The translations under genes and the position numbers were made by a program. Under the pieces are notes generated by a model that did not search any database, was not told where the DNA came from, and worked only from the letters and a program-made list of their open reading frames with translations. Below, one piece after another: positions 48,135-59,233 of a stretch of DNA of 64,000 nucleotides; positions within the stretch are counted from its first letter, which is position 1, and every line of letters begins with the position of its first letter. The stretch is taken from the NCBI RefSeq assembly GCF_019112545.1, contig NW_025064891.1, positions 1,018,344 to 1,082,343 of the forward strand, read 5' to 3'. The stretch comes from Guyanagaster necrorhizus (Eukaryota; Basidiomycota; Agaricomycetes; Agaricales; Physalacriaceae).

Positions 48135-49073
48135 TCAATGTACAAAGGGTGAGACTATGGCTTCCGCAGCAGCTGCAGGTGCTGCGAAATCATTGGCAGC
48201 ACTGACCATAAGCAGACCGGCTGGGGAAGGGCTTAGCAATAATGAGAGTGGAGGCAGTGTTGTTTCACGTACTAATCAAACCAAAAAGCCCCATGATACT
48301 GCCAAAAACCTCGACAACCAAGATTTTGACGAATAGATTGGGGTCCGCGGCATCTGATAGTGCAGCGGTAGACCCGGTAATTCCTACACAGATACCGCAA
48401 AGAAGGTTACATGCGCCGACCGTCAGGCCGCCCCAGAAGAGAGCAAAACCTGTGAGGAATAAGTTAATGACACAGCCAGAGGTGAAGGGTTGTACCGGTG
48501 TAGTAGTTGTCTCGCGTATACAGAACTGAGTCTGCAACTGAGGTGATTTTAGCTGAGTATACAATTCCAATGATCTAGAGCAGGATTTGAATGAGGGAAC
48601 ACGATGCTTGCACGTAGTTACGTACGACGCCGTATATCGCGACGACTTCGCAGAATATGATGCTGGGAGCTGGTTAAGCTATTGAAGAACTAGTCAAGCA
48701 ATGGTACGGCACACCTAATGAGGTTCTTTGTGCTGATACGAGGCGCCCTGACACCTCCACCGAGGATAGATGCACCAGTGACGAATATACCCCTACGCCT
48801 CGATGAGCAACAAACAACGATCAAGGAGAGTTACACGCACCATCCTGCACCCAATACGCTCAAGCCTATATCAAGGCCAATGCCAGTCGCTGCCCAGGCA
48901 TAGGGACTTGTTTCCTCCAAAAATCGACCAACGTTGAATGCCTCTCCCGAGCCTGTAGTTGTGCCATCAGTCGTTTGTCCAGCATTTTCCAGACAAGTCG
49001 CACCAGTAAGTAGAATATACAGAGCAATTACAAGAACAAGAAACGAGGGTAGACCGTAAGAAAAGTACCCCAT
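48135..49073 (-). CDS. VMA16: V-type ATPase proteolipid subunit c''
   Basis: Seven exons: 49004-49073, 48841-48952, 48715-48792, 48626-48662, 48496-48574, 48273-48449, 48135-48220. Start [18 protein letters not shown] (an ATG 14 codons upstream is also in frame). Membrane helices follow with [51 protein letters not shown] (the essential Glu of c''), [38 protein letters not shown] and [16 protein letters not shown]. Subunit c'' is one of the three proteolipids of the proton-translocating ring in vacuolar and endomembrane V-ATPase. The last exon ([11 protein letters not shown] and an Ala-rich tail) is less certain. It converges on the CUE gene (155 bp between stops). Confidence 0.9.
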
Positions 49074-49153
49074 GATGAATGAAGGGTGGAACGTCGAAAT
49101 CAGCGGTCTCGTCATTGTGCTGTGTTTGGATCTAAGGCTGTTGCTACTCTTCC
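49074..49153. promoter_or_regulatory. Very short divergent promoter VMA16 / ARL3
   Basis: Only 80 bp separate the two start codons, so the 5' UTRs and core promoters of both genes must be very short or overlap. Confidence 0.45.
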
Positions 49154-50144
49154 ATGTACCACTTGCTCAAAGGATTTCATGAATATCTGACGCGGTAAGC
49201 AGCAATGACTGGGCCTGGATGACTGACGTTCGACTAATTGCATCTTGAAGAAAAGAAGAATTCTCAGTGATCATCATCGGTCTGGACGGTGCGGGAAAAA
49301 CCGTAAGTTTCTATTCCATGACGGCAACACTGCGATGCCCAAAATTCCTGAAGACACTATTGGAGCAAATTAAGACACTGTATACCGATACTCCTGGTCT
49401 ATCTCCTGACAAAATCGCGCCTACCGTCGGACAGAACAGTGAGCGCGACCGTTTTAAGGCAACTTCGTTAAACTTATCACGGTTAGCCGGGAAAATCGCG
49501 TTACCGTCAACTATCTTACAGTTCTGGGACCTTGGCGGTCAACGTGGTATCAGAAATATATGGCCAAAATATTACGACGATTGTCATGCTGTAGCCTATG
49601 TCATTGATGCAGATGACCGGGAGCGGTTGAGCGAGGGCTGGGAAGTCTTCGGTATGTTCATAAAGTGCGTGTCATCTGAACTTCCCGTTTGAATATGTGC
49701 AAGCGATCTAGATGCCGTCCTTTCCGCGCCCCAAATTCTTGGATTGCCTCTGCTCCTCCTTGCGAATAAGCAAGATTCCCCGCATAGTTTGTCTGTCGAA
49801 GAGATACGACATGACTATGAAGATTGGTATCAGAGAAAGGTGGAGAATGCGCGCCGGAGCGTTAGATATGGAGAAGGCGATGAGATGTCCGCACGAAGAG
49901 AACGTATTGCAAGTCTAGAAGTCATGGGTATCTCCGCTATTCAAGGGCAAGTGTCTTTGCCTTTCATCCTCTTTTGGGGCTTTCATAACTTGATATCAGA
50001 ACCGGCGTAAGGAATGCTGTCGACTGGCTCTTTTTGCGGGTGCAAAACAGTCGAAGGTACGCCGGGGTTAAGCGTAGCAGCGTGTTTTACTCATGTCATT
50101 CTGCTAGGGAACCGCCGAAGGGTTCCAATAATGCCGGATCATGA
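49154..50144 (+). CDS. ARL3: Arf-like GTPase Arl3 / ARFRP1
   Basis: Seven exons: 49154-49194, 49251-49302, 49354-49438, 49487-49651, 49712-49946, 50000-50056, 50108-50144, total 223 residues. Start [20 protein letters not shown], with no Gly2, so it is not N-myristoylated; this fits Arl3/ARFRP1, which is N-acetylated. G motifs: GLDGAGKTT (P-loop), PTVGQN (switch I), WDLGGQ (switch II), NKQD, SAIQG. The long insert [17 protein letters not shown] before the last motif is typical of ARFRP1. It works at the trans-Golgi, recruiting Arl1. The intron after 49946 has a GC donor (GCAAGT). The end exon [15 protein letters not shown] is less sure. Confidence 0.9.
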
Positions 50145-51115
50145 GCACTTGAGGTTAATAGCTCTGCAACCGAGGTGGAGTTGGGCAGTTCAGGTATCCC
50201 ATGTGATTCATCCCCACAAACACGAGACAAATTTTAGCTACTTATCATGTTTCGAAACCCAGGTCCTGGGGTCCGAGTTTCAATAAGCTCCTTTTTTGCC
50301 GAAAGTAGAGAGTAGAGCATGAGGAACAAGAATATCTCCGGACGATATGCCAGATCAGCGCACGGCACCAGTCGCAACATTCTGCATTTCTCTTTCCTCG
50401 CTTATACGGGACCGCCCGGTTTTGTCAAGGCATTCCCCCCGAAGTTCTAGGGATGATGTTGACCATGTTGCTAGACAGATCAGGCACTGTTTTATCCGGG
50501 TAAAGCACATCTCACCGTGTTAGATACTCACGGAACTCGGGCGGTATGAGCTGGCCTTAACTTCTAACTGTGCCGGGGGAATTGCCCTGGTTGTAGATTT
50601 GTATTCATTGAATTGTACATGGACATCGCTTGACTCGAAGTACCTAACCAAGGAGACAGCCGAATGGAGGCATCAAGTCGTAGATAAGGGACGAACTTTC
50701 TTTCCCGAACCCCAGCAGTATTTCCCGTGGCACAGAATTGCCCCTTGCCCACTAAAGGACGTAGAATATATGATAGATGAATCGACACATTACTCCTTAT
50801 CTGCATGGTGATATACTGTAATTATTAGGGTCCGTTATACGTAGGCAAATTGATGAATATAGGCTTCATTGACGCGTGTCGTTGCTGAAGCAAACTTCAG
50901 AGTAAAGATAACGCACTTCGTTGTGCATAAGCAGGCCGTGTCTGTACTCCGCGAATTATATCTGCTGCCTATTAAAATACGTATCATCGTCCGATAAGAC
51001 TATTTCCAGATTGAAAATACTTACCTTTTCACCTATTGCGTAGGCAATAGACTGTGTGTGGCATGCTAGTTCCTAGAAGACTCTAAGTTACGAACTTCAA
51101 AAGGAATGTTGAATG
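50145..51115. other. Intergenic, no gene seen
   Basis: About 970 bp between ARL3 and the GMC remnant. Short ORFs on both strands at 50564-50811 lie over each other and show no motif. Confidence 0.45.
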
Positions 51116-53592
51116 TTATACCATGGGGAGTATGGAAAGGTCAACCTGTAGACAACGATATCAACGGAAGGCACTTGACACAGTCCAACAAAGACAGACC
51201 ACGCGAAGATTTGACGTCCCGTACACTATGAGTTTATCGTCTACCACGCCCCCAAGCTCGCGGGACATCATGGCAGCCGTACCAACAGGGTGGAAAACGG
51301 AACTGAACATGTTCTTGATGTATCCCTTCAAGTTTTCGTCCTTGTTATTACCTTCAAGAACCCTTTTTGAAGGACTCACGCGCTCCTTGATCACATCACA
51401 CAGCGGTGCAGTCTCTTGGAGTTTGAACGCGAGTTTAAGGATGCGTAGCGTCATCTCTACGTCAGCATCATTCGCAAAATAATTTGGATCAATCGCGGGT
51501 GGATCCAACGGATTAGCGGATTTTATGTGAACGGTGCCACGAGAAAAAGGGTGCATGAGGGCAGCGCTGAGGGAGAGATATCGCTTTCCCAACTTGGGTT
51601 GTAATTCTGCAGAAGGGTAATGTCCATTGAAGAATATAATTCTACAGTAAATATGAGCAACGTTGTCATGCTCCAAGAGGAACGATGGTACTTACTCACC
51701 CTCAGCCTGTCTGTTGCAGGAGAACCATTCCCTCTGTAACTTGTATTGTTTTTGAATCCCCCTCTTGAGACCAGGAGATCTGATACTCGACAAGTAGGAG
51801 CTGCATTGGCTTTCAGCTAGGTCCCTCCAGGCATGCAGCTCCTCTGCATTGCCTAGCTTTGACGGTTCGAGAAATATGGACCCCGATGTAGGTACGGATG
51901 CCAACATGCCTCGCTGGTTTTTGCTGCTACGAAAGGTTGTTAGTAATATAGTGCGATACGTGATGCGATGGCATAAAATATTACTAAAGTTCGGCATGCT
52001 TTCGCTGCTGTTGTGGATCAAGTAAGAGCTCCATCGTATCCATGGTCTCGTCAACCTCTGCGATGGTGAAGACCATGGTATGATCTTCTACATCAACTCA
52101 GTCAGGAAGATACTTTGCAGATAGTCGGGCGCTAATACATACGCAGATTTTCGCCAACCTCTGGAAGGTTTATTAACGTTTTGATACCATGCGTGTTTAA
52201 AATCTCCGGATTGCCAATGCCAGAGAGCTAATAGCTCGACGTAATCAGCAGATGACGAAGGTGTTAAATCCGTGGAGCGAACCTCGAGAAGTTGGGGACT
52301 TTGGAATGATCCTGCAGCACATGTGCTAACTTGGACCAATTAAAAGATACCAGAACATACCAGCAGATAGTATCACTTCCTTCCGGACTGAGCTTGATAG
52401 CCAATTGCCATTCTTTATGAATTCAACACCAACAGCTTTTTTCCTGCCGTCTTCTTGGTCTTCCAGGATGACCTTGGAAATACGTAATGACACATCCAAT
52501 ACAACTGACAGCTGCTAGGCTTACCTTTGTTGCCTGGGCTTCAGTAAGGATCAATAAGTTTGAACGGCCAGCGTTGGGTTTGTAATATCCTGATGCTGCG
52601 TACGACCGAGTGGCGGTACGAGTGTCGATAGTCGTAAATACAGGCATCGAACCAAGCACAACACCATGACCCTAAAGATATTGGAATTATGCATAAAGCT
52701 GTAGCAATTACTATCTTTCTTACTGTTTCGGCACATCTTGCCACACCTAGATTTTCTGCTGCATCAAACAAGGCCGCATGTATAGGAGGGATGGATGCTG
52801 GGAATAGTGACTTTATGATAGGCCCTATGAAAAATTGGCGAATTATTGTCAAGCAAGATTTCAGGTTCCATACCGCCGTGTCCGTGGAATTCTGGATCTG
52901 GAGGAATGGAAAACATTTTATCGTTATCCGAGCGGAAATCATCCTGAAGGGTGTGCTCGCTCTAAAAGACGATCAACAAAACTATTTTCAGTCGCGTCTA
53001 AGACGTAAAAGAAATTCGCGTACCTTTTTCATCGATTCTAGAAGAGAATTCCAGTTCCATCCCTTGTTTCCAAGTTCTTCGAGAGCGTTAAGCTCCTCTT
53101 TTGATGGGCGAAGTGTCCCTAGGAAGTTATTCTGCAAAAATCGGAGAGGTGAGATGAGGACCTCGCCCATGATGCCAAAAATCTCGCCTGCGAAGATCCA
53201 CCTAGTCCTTTGCCGCGAGACTGCAATATTGACCTGCCGTTCGCGTGAACTTGTGGTTCGCTAAAAAATGTCCAGTCATAAACAGGATGAGCCATTGTAC
53301 GCCCTACCAGCCCTGACAGATACTTCAGTACAACTGATGTGGGATACAGATACATCACTGACCTGGGACTGCAATCTCGGGCAGATCGGAGTCATAGCTT
53401 CCCGCTTCAAGGACGCCAACTAGGACACTTTTGTCTTCGCTCAATCTACATTAGGTATGGAGCCTCCATTCTAGAGATAGACAGAGAAGAGAACACCGAC
53501 CTGGCGGCAACACAGAGACCGCTTGTTCCACCGCCGACAATGAGATAGTCGAATTGCACAGCGAGGAATACAGCAGTAGGTACGATAGGCAT
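51116..53592 (-). pseudogene. GMC oxidoreductase, decayed
   Basis: Reading leftward: the FAD-binding motif FDYLIVGGGTSG, VLEAGSYDSDLPEI, GRTMAHPVYDWTFF, RGKGLGGSS, RPSKEELNALEELGNKGW, PDPEFHGHGG, GSMPVFTTIDTRTATRSYA, LSGIGNPEILNTHGIKTL, LPEVGENL, DHTMVFT, RYLSLSAALMHPFSRGT and the catalytic region HPVGTAAMM. Seen lesions: a missing base after GGSS (near 53121); a frame change after GHGG (near 52866); a missing base before FFNGHYPSA (near 51650); and a stop at 51116 right after RVVDLSILP, removing the last block that carries the second catalytic His/Asn. Introns in between still splice. GMC enzymes oxidise alcohols or sugars with FAD, often secreted; no clear signal peptide (MPIVPTAVFLAVQ). 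Decay or sequencing error. Confidence 0.75.
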
Positions 53593-54377
53593 TGGCTAGA
53601 AAATTGCGGGGTGGAATCGCGACCTATTAGCTTCTATTCCATGTTTTGATACCTTTGCGCGCATGAGCCGTCCAAATACCCTCGCCTTGACGATGACGCC
53701 TTTAAAACGACGAAGCATGTACAGGTCGTATCATCATGGCTTTGCATTCCTCGACGACATCGTGTCACGAGTATCGAAGGACAGTTTTTTTTTGATAGTC
53801 GGAACCGGCTAACACGGATTTGAAAGTGGAGCCCTCTGCCTTCTTGAACGGGGCACGAGCGCAAGAGACCGACAAAACAAAAATGGATGACTTTACATTA
53901 TCATTCTTGACGATGAATCATGACGCCGATACGTGAATATCTCCGCAGGCCGCAGCATTTGCTTCTGAGTTTCTCCGTCAGTTAAAACATCGAAGTGTTA
54001 GAAGCTGGTTAGAAGCTGCAGTAGTCGTTCGCACTGCAAAATTCTCCATCAATCATTGGCGAAACAAATTTTCAGTCGGGTCGAGCCAGGTATGGCGGCT
54101 AATTCCTCTATATGGATAAGTGGCGCGCCAGTCTGAGGCCTCGCTACTGTCGCCTGCGATGAATGTTAAAAGCCGTCACGACACACTATTTTTTTGGCTT
54201 TGCGCTATTAAATCATCATGAAGAAGGTATTGAAACCCATCACATCGTTCATTTTGTCAGAGATTTACAATATTATATTTGACATTATAGTATAGTTGCA
54301 TGTCCAAAATTGGAAGCACAAAATTTATTTCTCGTATCTGACTGGGCCTGCGTTTCCTCCTACCCTTAGACCTCCGC
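53593..54377. other. Intergenic, no gene seen
   Basis: About 785 bp between the permease and GMC genes, which lie in the same orientation. A T8 run is near 53786. No motif found. Confidence 0.45.
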
Positions 54378-57028
54378 CTACAGATGGTGAACAATTTTGT
54401 GGGTGAAAACCGAAATTGGGGTCACGTAAATATATGCACGGTCACAGAACGCACTCGAAACCTGTGACATTACATCTTCACAAAACAGATTAGCAAGCAT
54501 TCTGTGGGAAAGAAGAGGCATGAGATGACTTACAAGCCATTTCCAGAAGGCTTCGATTTTGTTCTTAGGTGGAGGTTCGTCATATCTGTAAACAAAATTA
54601 GAGCTGTACCAATTTCGATGCGTCCGATCGACATACGTATCAGCTTCGATTTCAGCGATATTGGTAACGAAGTCCATATCCTTGGCTCTGACCCAAGGTC
54701 GCTTATAGTAGAACTTAGCGCCGAGATACATGACGGGGAAGAGCATCAAGGGGAAGTAGTTTGTCACGAAAGTATCCTGCGCCCAGTGGCCCTTGAGGAA
54801 AACGCTCCACCCACTAAACTGTGTACATAGATAAGATTAACAGGATAAATAAAGTGAAATATACAAACTCACGAAACAGATTACAAAGGAGCCGATTAGG
54901 CCGTACCACGCAGGTATGGGTTGGAACTTTGCGGTGAACGGCAATTTGCTTCTGTCATAACCCTGGGCTTTGAGGCCACTGTAGAACCGAATATAGGTTA
55001 CACAGATTCCAAGCCAAGTCAATAAACCTGCGACCTGTCGGTGGGTTCATCGCCAGATCTCAAGATAAAGAAGGCGTCTATCGTACCGAAGTCATGTTGG
55101 AGAACCACGTAAATACATCGCCTGCCCCATTGCTGGAAGCCATATAGGCTAGAGCTCCAAACAAAGAACAGAAAATGACCGAAATGTAAGGCAAGCCTGT
55201 GCGGGTGGTACGCATGAAGATTTTAGGAGCATTCCCGGCAACAGCCAGACCGACTGAAAAGCTATCAGATTAACAACGCGATGACTTGAACAAGTGAGAG
55301 GCTTACAAAGAGCTCGCGAGCTAGTGTAAAGGTCGCTAGAAGCTGCAGACCAAGCCGACGTCAGAAGTGCAGCGTTGATGACCTACAACAATATACAAGA
55401 AGAACCCTGGAGCATTAAACGGACAGCATACAGATGGAAGCCCTCCAATGCCAGCGTTCTTTATGGCGATGACGAAAGGCGAAGAAGCGGCAGTACCGTC
55501 ACTCAAGTCAAGTCGCGAGTCATTCGAAGGGACGAGAAGTCCGATGACGGTTGTACCTACTCAACCTTAGCTTGATAGTCAAATGAACATCGGTGGACCT
55601 TACCTCCGATGTAGAACAAAAGAATACGGATGTATACCCTCTTAATGGCTTTAGGTAAATTGCGTCTGAAAAAATTTACGAGTTGGTTCAGGGACGATGA
55701 CAGAGAACGAAGTCAAACCTTGGGTTTTTTGCTTCTCCAGCAGCGATCTGAAGAGTTCTGGATCAAAGAAGTCTACAAAAAACACTGACCACACTTACAG
55801 CGACGATTTCCGTGCCAACAAATGCGAAGGCTGCTTGTGACATCACAGACCACCTGAATAAATTTGCGATCACCGGGACAGGCGCTGAAAATGCAAGCAC
55901 TGGCGTACCATCCTAAGAACTGGCCTGTAGAGCCAGATATGTTATCATAGTGAACAAATGGTCCCGGTTTCTTCCAGTATCTGAACCCAAGTCGATCGTG
56001 GTTCGGACCACCTAGGACGACATAGATCATTTAACACCTCTTTTATGATCAGAAGAAATCTCACCTCCAAGATCAAGTACGATTCCGAGGATGATCAATC
56101 CGGTAATCGTAATGATCTTGATGGATCTGTGACATCTGGGATTAGAAGGAATATACGCAACCGACATTTTTGTGACTTACGCAAAGATAAATTCTGCTTC
56201 GCCGTAAGCCCCAGCACCCATCATGTTAATGGTGATGACAAGAACCAATCCAATTGTTATCCACACGGCAGTGTTGACATTATTATTCCAGTACCCGACA
56301 ATGATGGATGCCGCACTGAGTTCAGTAGGCATGAAGATGACCCAGTTATACCTGTTGGACGGAACACGTTAGCGTGTTTCCATTGTCAGATAAACACCAG
56401 ACACACCAGTAATTCCAACCCATGGCAAAACTCAATGCACGGTCCACAAATCGTTCGGCCAGCTTAATGTGACCACCGGGGATGGGTAGGTAGGCGACCA
56501 TCTCTCCCAGAGAAACCTATCAGCAGATGAAAAGAAATTCATGAGGTGCAAGTGAACGAAAAGGTACCATGACACTCCAACATATTGTTCCAAGGGTCAG
56601 ATAACCCAGTAGAAGGCCTTCAAGAACGTGAGATGATTGAATGACTGTTTTTGATGAGGGCTAAGTACCAATTGGACCACCATTTTTCAGGGATGTAGCA
56701 GTTCCTGAGGCGTTCCGTTAGCTGGTGTCTCTTAAGTCTAACTTGAACGTACCCAAAAACAATCCGGTACCGATAACGCCTACAAAGATGCGATCTCAGC
56801 GTTAATAGAAAAGGAAGGGAACGAAACCCACCTCCAATACTATGACGCAACCAAAATCAGTCCAAAGACGTAAAACGGAAGTCTTCACTTCACGCACCTA
56901 ATCATCGCAACATGTCGGTTCTTCAGCTGACGTGCCAGTGTAGGCTGTCCGGCAGCATCGCTAGCAGGTTCTACATCGGTGGAGACATCAGGCTTTGTTT
57001 TCGTTCCCTTTTCTTCGTTAGAACCCAT
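54378..57028 (-). CDS. Amino-acid permease (APC/YAT family)
   Basis: Many exons (about 14-15) starting 56898-57028, 56832-56839, 56753-56779, 56669-56704, then longer ones. Start MGSNEEKGTKTKPDVS, hydrophilic N-terminus, then the consensus amphipathic start LARQLKNRHVAMIS and IGGVIGTGLFLGTA of helix 1. Later helices and loops include ELSAASIIVGYW, FVGTEIVAI, AGEAKNPRRNLPKAIKRV, SAASSDLYTSSRAL, NAPKIFMRTTRTGLPY, FTWFSNMTS and KFQPIPAWYGL. Twelve helices are expected. It would import amino acids at the plasma membrane. Exons of 8, 27 and 36 nt sit in helix 1. The 3' end is uncertain: after EAFWKWL one acceptor gives a stop at 54490, another continues to 54378. A TATA-like element lies about 41 bp upstream of the start. 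Confidence 0.85.
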
Positions 57029-58210
57029 TTTTGTAAGATGCGGGGGGTAGAAGAGTACTGGTATGGCAATTTTATATGGCTGTCAGACTTGAAACGCACG
57101 AGCCATATGGTCACATCGGAAATCCAAAGCTAACCCCCGCGGGCAGAGCGTCATGTCGCAGTACTGGGAAAGGCAGTAGAAATCTCGGGGAGCCGAGAGC
57201 ACCTGGTCGAGCATAGCGCCCCAAGACATTCGTCACTATGGCCCCGAAAGACCCAGAGCATTTAGACATTGTCAACGCCTTGAATGCATGTTCTGAGCGT
57301 TTGAGGCGCCTGTAGCGGCGCGTCACAAGAGCAGCTTTGGAATTCTACATTTGATGATCGACGCTACCCGCTGGAACGGGTATCGATATGGAACAAATTT
57401 GATCCGGGGTATTACAAGCGTTGATTCTGCCTGCGTACAAGGGAGGTACTCTGACCTTCCGAAAATTCGACAAGGGAACAGTGGGGAAAGTGAAATGATA
57501 CTTGCTTTGAGATAGTGCTGGATTAAAAAAAGAAAAGAGGTCCCAGATAAGATGCTTTGACAAGCGCACACGCCGGTCACGGCTTGTCACGGGTCTTGGC
57601 AAGATGAAATTGAAACATAATTTGTACCTCACATGGCAATCCAGTATGCCACGGCGTTCCAATCCTTTTCTAGGCCCTTATCTGATCCCGTGTATCAGCT
57701 GAAGATAAGCAGAGGCCTTGGAAACTTCAAGCCTGCCCATATGAGCCTCTGGGTCTGGCTTTCTCCTTCCGTGTTCATTGTGCACCCATGCAAGCCGATT
57801 CCTTATTTTTATTCCGTAAATATCGTGTCGATAAAGCAGCAGTATCTTGTTCCCGTAAAAAAAGCCCCCCACGTCCGGTCGTGACGTGAATGCTAAATTT
57901 GGAAGAGATTTTCTTACTCTTAAGAAACGCAAAAGCGATGCCAATGACAGTGATGAGGAATACCGGCCTTTGCAGAAGGTGCGTAGTGAGTATAGACGCA
58001 TCTAACCAACATACATCTAACCGATATATTTTTATAGCGAGTCGGAGCTCTCAGGCCAAGAGATCGTTGTAATAAGACGAGGAAGTGTCACCGAAAAGAT
58101 CAAAAAACATGAAAAGACAAATATTTCACCTTTCTGCTTGGTCCGCTTGGAGCGTCTACTTGTATTCCTCCTTTTTTACAGGGGCTGCCCATGGGTAGAG
58201 TCAGTCTTAC
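57029..58210. other. Upstream of permease; no intact gene
   Basis: Contains a TATA-like ATATAAAA on the minus strand near 57069-57079 for the permease. A 107-codon leftward ORF (57678-58001) has no motif I recognise. The nuclease domain expected downstream of the Mus81 fragments is not found here. Confidence 0.45.
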
Positions 58211-58733
58211 CTCTTTGCCTTGTTCTTAGGCTCATACTTTGGCATTTCTGTGTCGTACGCTTCCAACTTCTCTGTCAACCTATAACACCCAAGTGCTCCA
58301 GATCCGACACGTCAGATGCATACACACCTATCGATACACGTTGCGCCTACACCTGTTAAAACCGCAAGTTCCATCGGGTGTTCGTATTTCGTAGTGCACG
58401 CCTCAATGCTGCGCAGAGCGTTCTCATACCCAGTCGCGCGAGGTGGACCGCCGCGCTTGCGGGTAATCCTTCTCGTCATGAAATTCTATGAGATAGAAAC
58501 CGGATAAAATCACCGCTTGCGAGGAAACAGAGCCAGAGCAAACCTTGAACCCATTGGAGGAAAAGAGGGTTCGCACAATCTGATGATACACCTTCGTTTT
58601 CGGAATTCTCGTCCTTGTCCTTGTCGTTTTGCATTCGACTCCTGCCTTCCAGATCTCGCAAACGCTGTGAAAGTCCCAAAGACTCAGATTTTTCCTTAGG
58701 GCGCCCTGCATTCAACTTGAGGCGCGTCAGCAT
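58211..58733 (-). pseudogene. Mus81 N-terminal fragment, copy 1
   Basis: Pieces of the helix-hairpin-helix N-terminus of the structure-specific endonuclease Mus81: CANPLFLQWVQ (about 58544-58578), then exons 58328-58485 and 58211-58279 with EFHDE, RKRGGPPRATGYENALRSIE, ACTTKYEHPMEL, TGVGATCIDR and LTEKLEAYDTEMPKYE. One extra C near 58461-58463 (CCC for CC) breaks the frame between EFHDEKDY and RKRGG. After KNKAKR no ERCC4 nuclease core follows. Mus81 with Eme1/Mms4 cuts branched recombination and replication intermediates in the nucleus. This is a fragment, not a working enzyme as written. Confidence 0.65.
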
Positions 58734-59110
58734 GAAGATGGATGTAACCTAAGTATTCCTTGGGATGAGGCACGTCCATTCCACTGGGCGAACAGTGCTC
58801 GTCTAATTTTTCGGTCAAGCCATCCAAGGAGAGTTGGTCACAATCACAAGATGTAAAGGACGTGGCGTATCGCTCGATGTACGTCGGGCCTACACTAGGG
58901 ACTCCCTTAAGCTCGCTTGGATGTTCGATTGTTGTCGTACACGCTTCGATACCTCTTATCGCATTTTCATAACCCGTGGCACGAGGAGGACCACCGTGTT
59001 TCTTTTTTGTATGAACATATACCATTGGGTAAGATACAAAAAAAGAGCTGTATTGAGACGTGTACCTTTCACCCACTTCAAGAATACTGGGTTCGCACAG
59101 ACAAGCGTTG
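58699..59110 (-). pseudogene. Mus81 N-terminal fragment, copy 2
   Basis: Second, diverged copy of the same region just upstream: CANPVFLKWVK (59068-59101), KKHGGPPRATGYENAIRGIE, ACTTTIEHPSEL, SVGPTYIER and LTEKLDEHC. Where copy 1 has introns, this copy lacks usable sites. The first intron has no acceptor giving the expected EFHDE-like codons. The one after IER has AT instead of GT, although that stretch remains open. The frame ends at a stop after DAPQVECRAP. About three quarters of residues match copy 1 in the best block. A relic of a tandem duplication. Confidence 0.6.
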
Positions 59111-59233
59111 TGAGCAAAAAGGTAGGGGGAGAGAAAGGTTGGTAAGAAATTCAAATCAATTTGAAGCTAATCTATTTCCACGTTACCCCGACGAGTATAT
59201 TCATGGAATGAAATTTATGGACTAATGACAACA

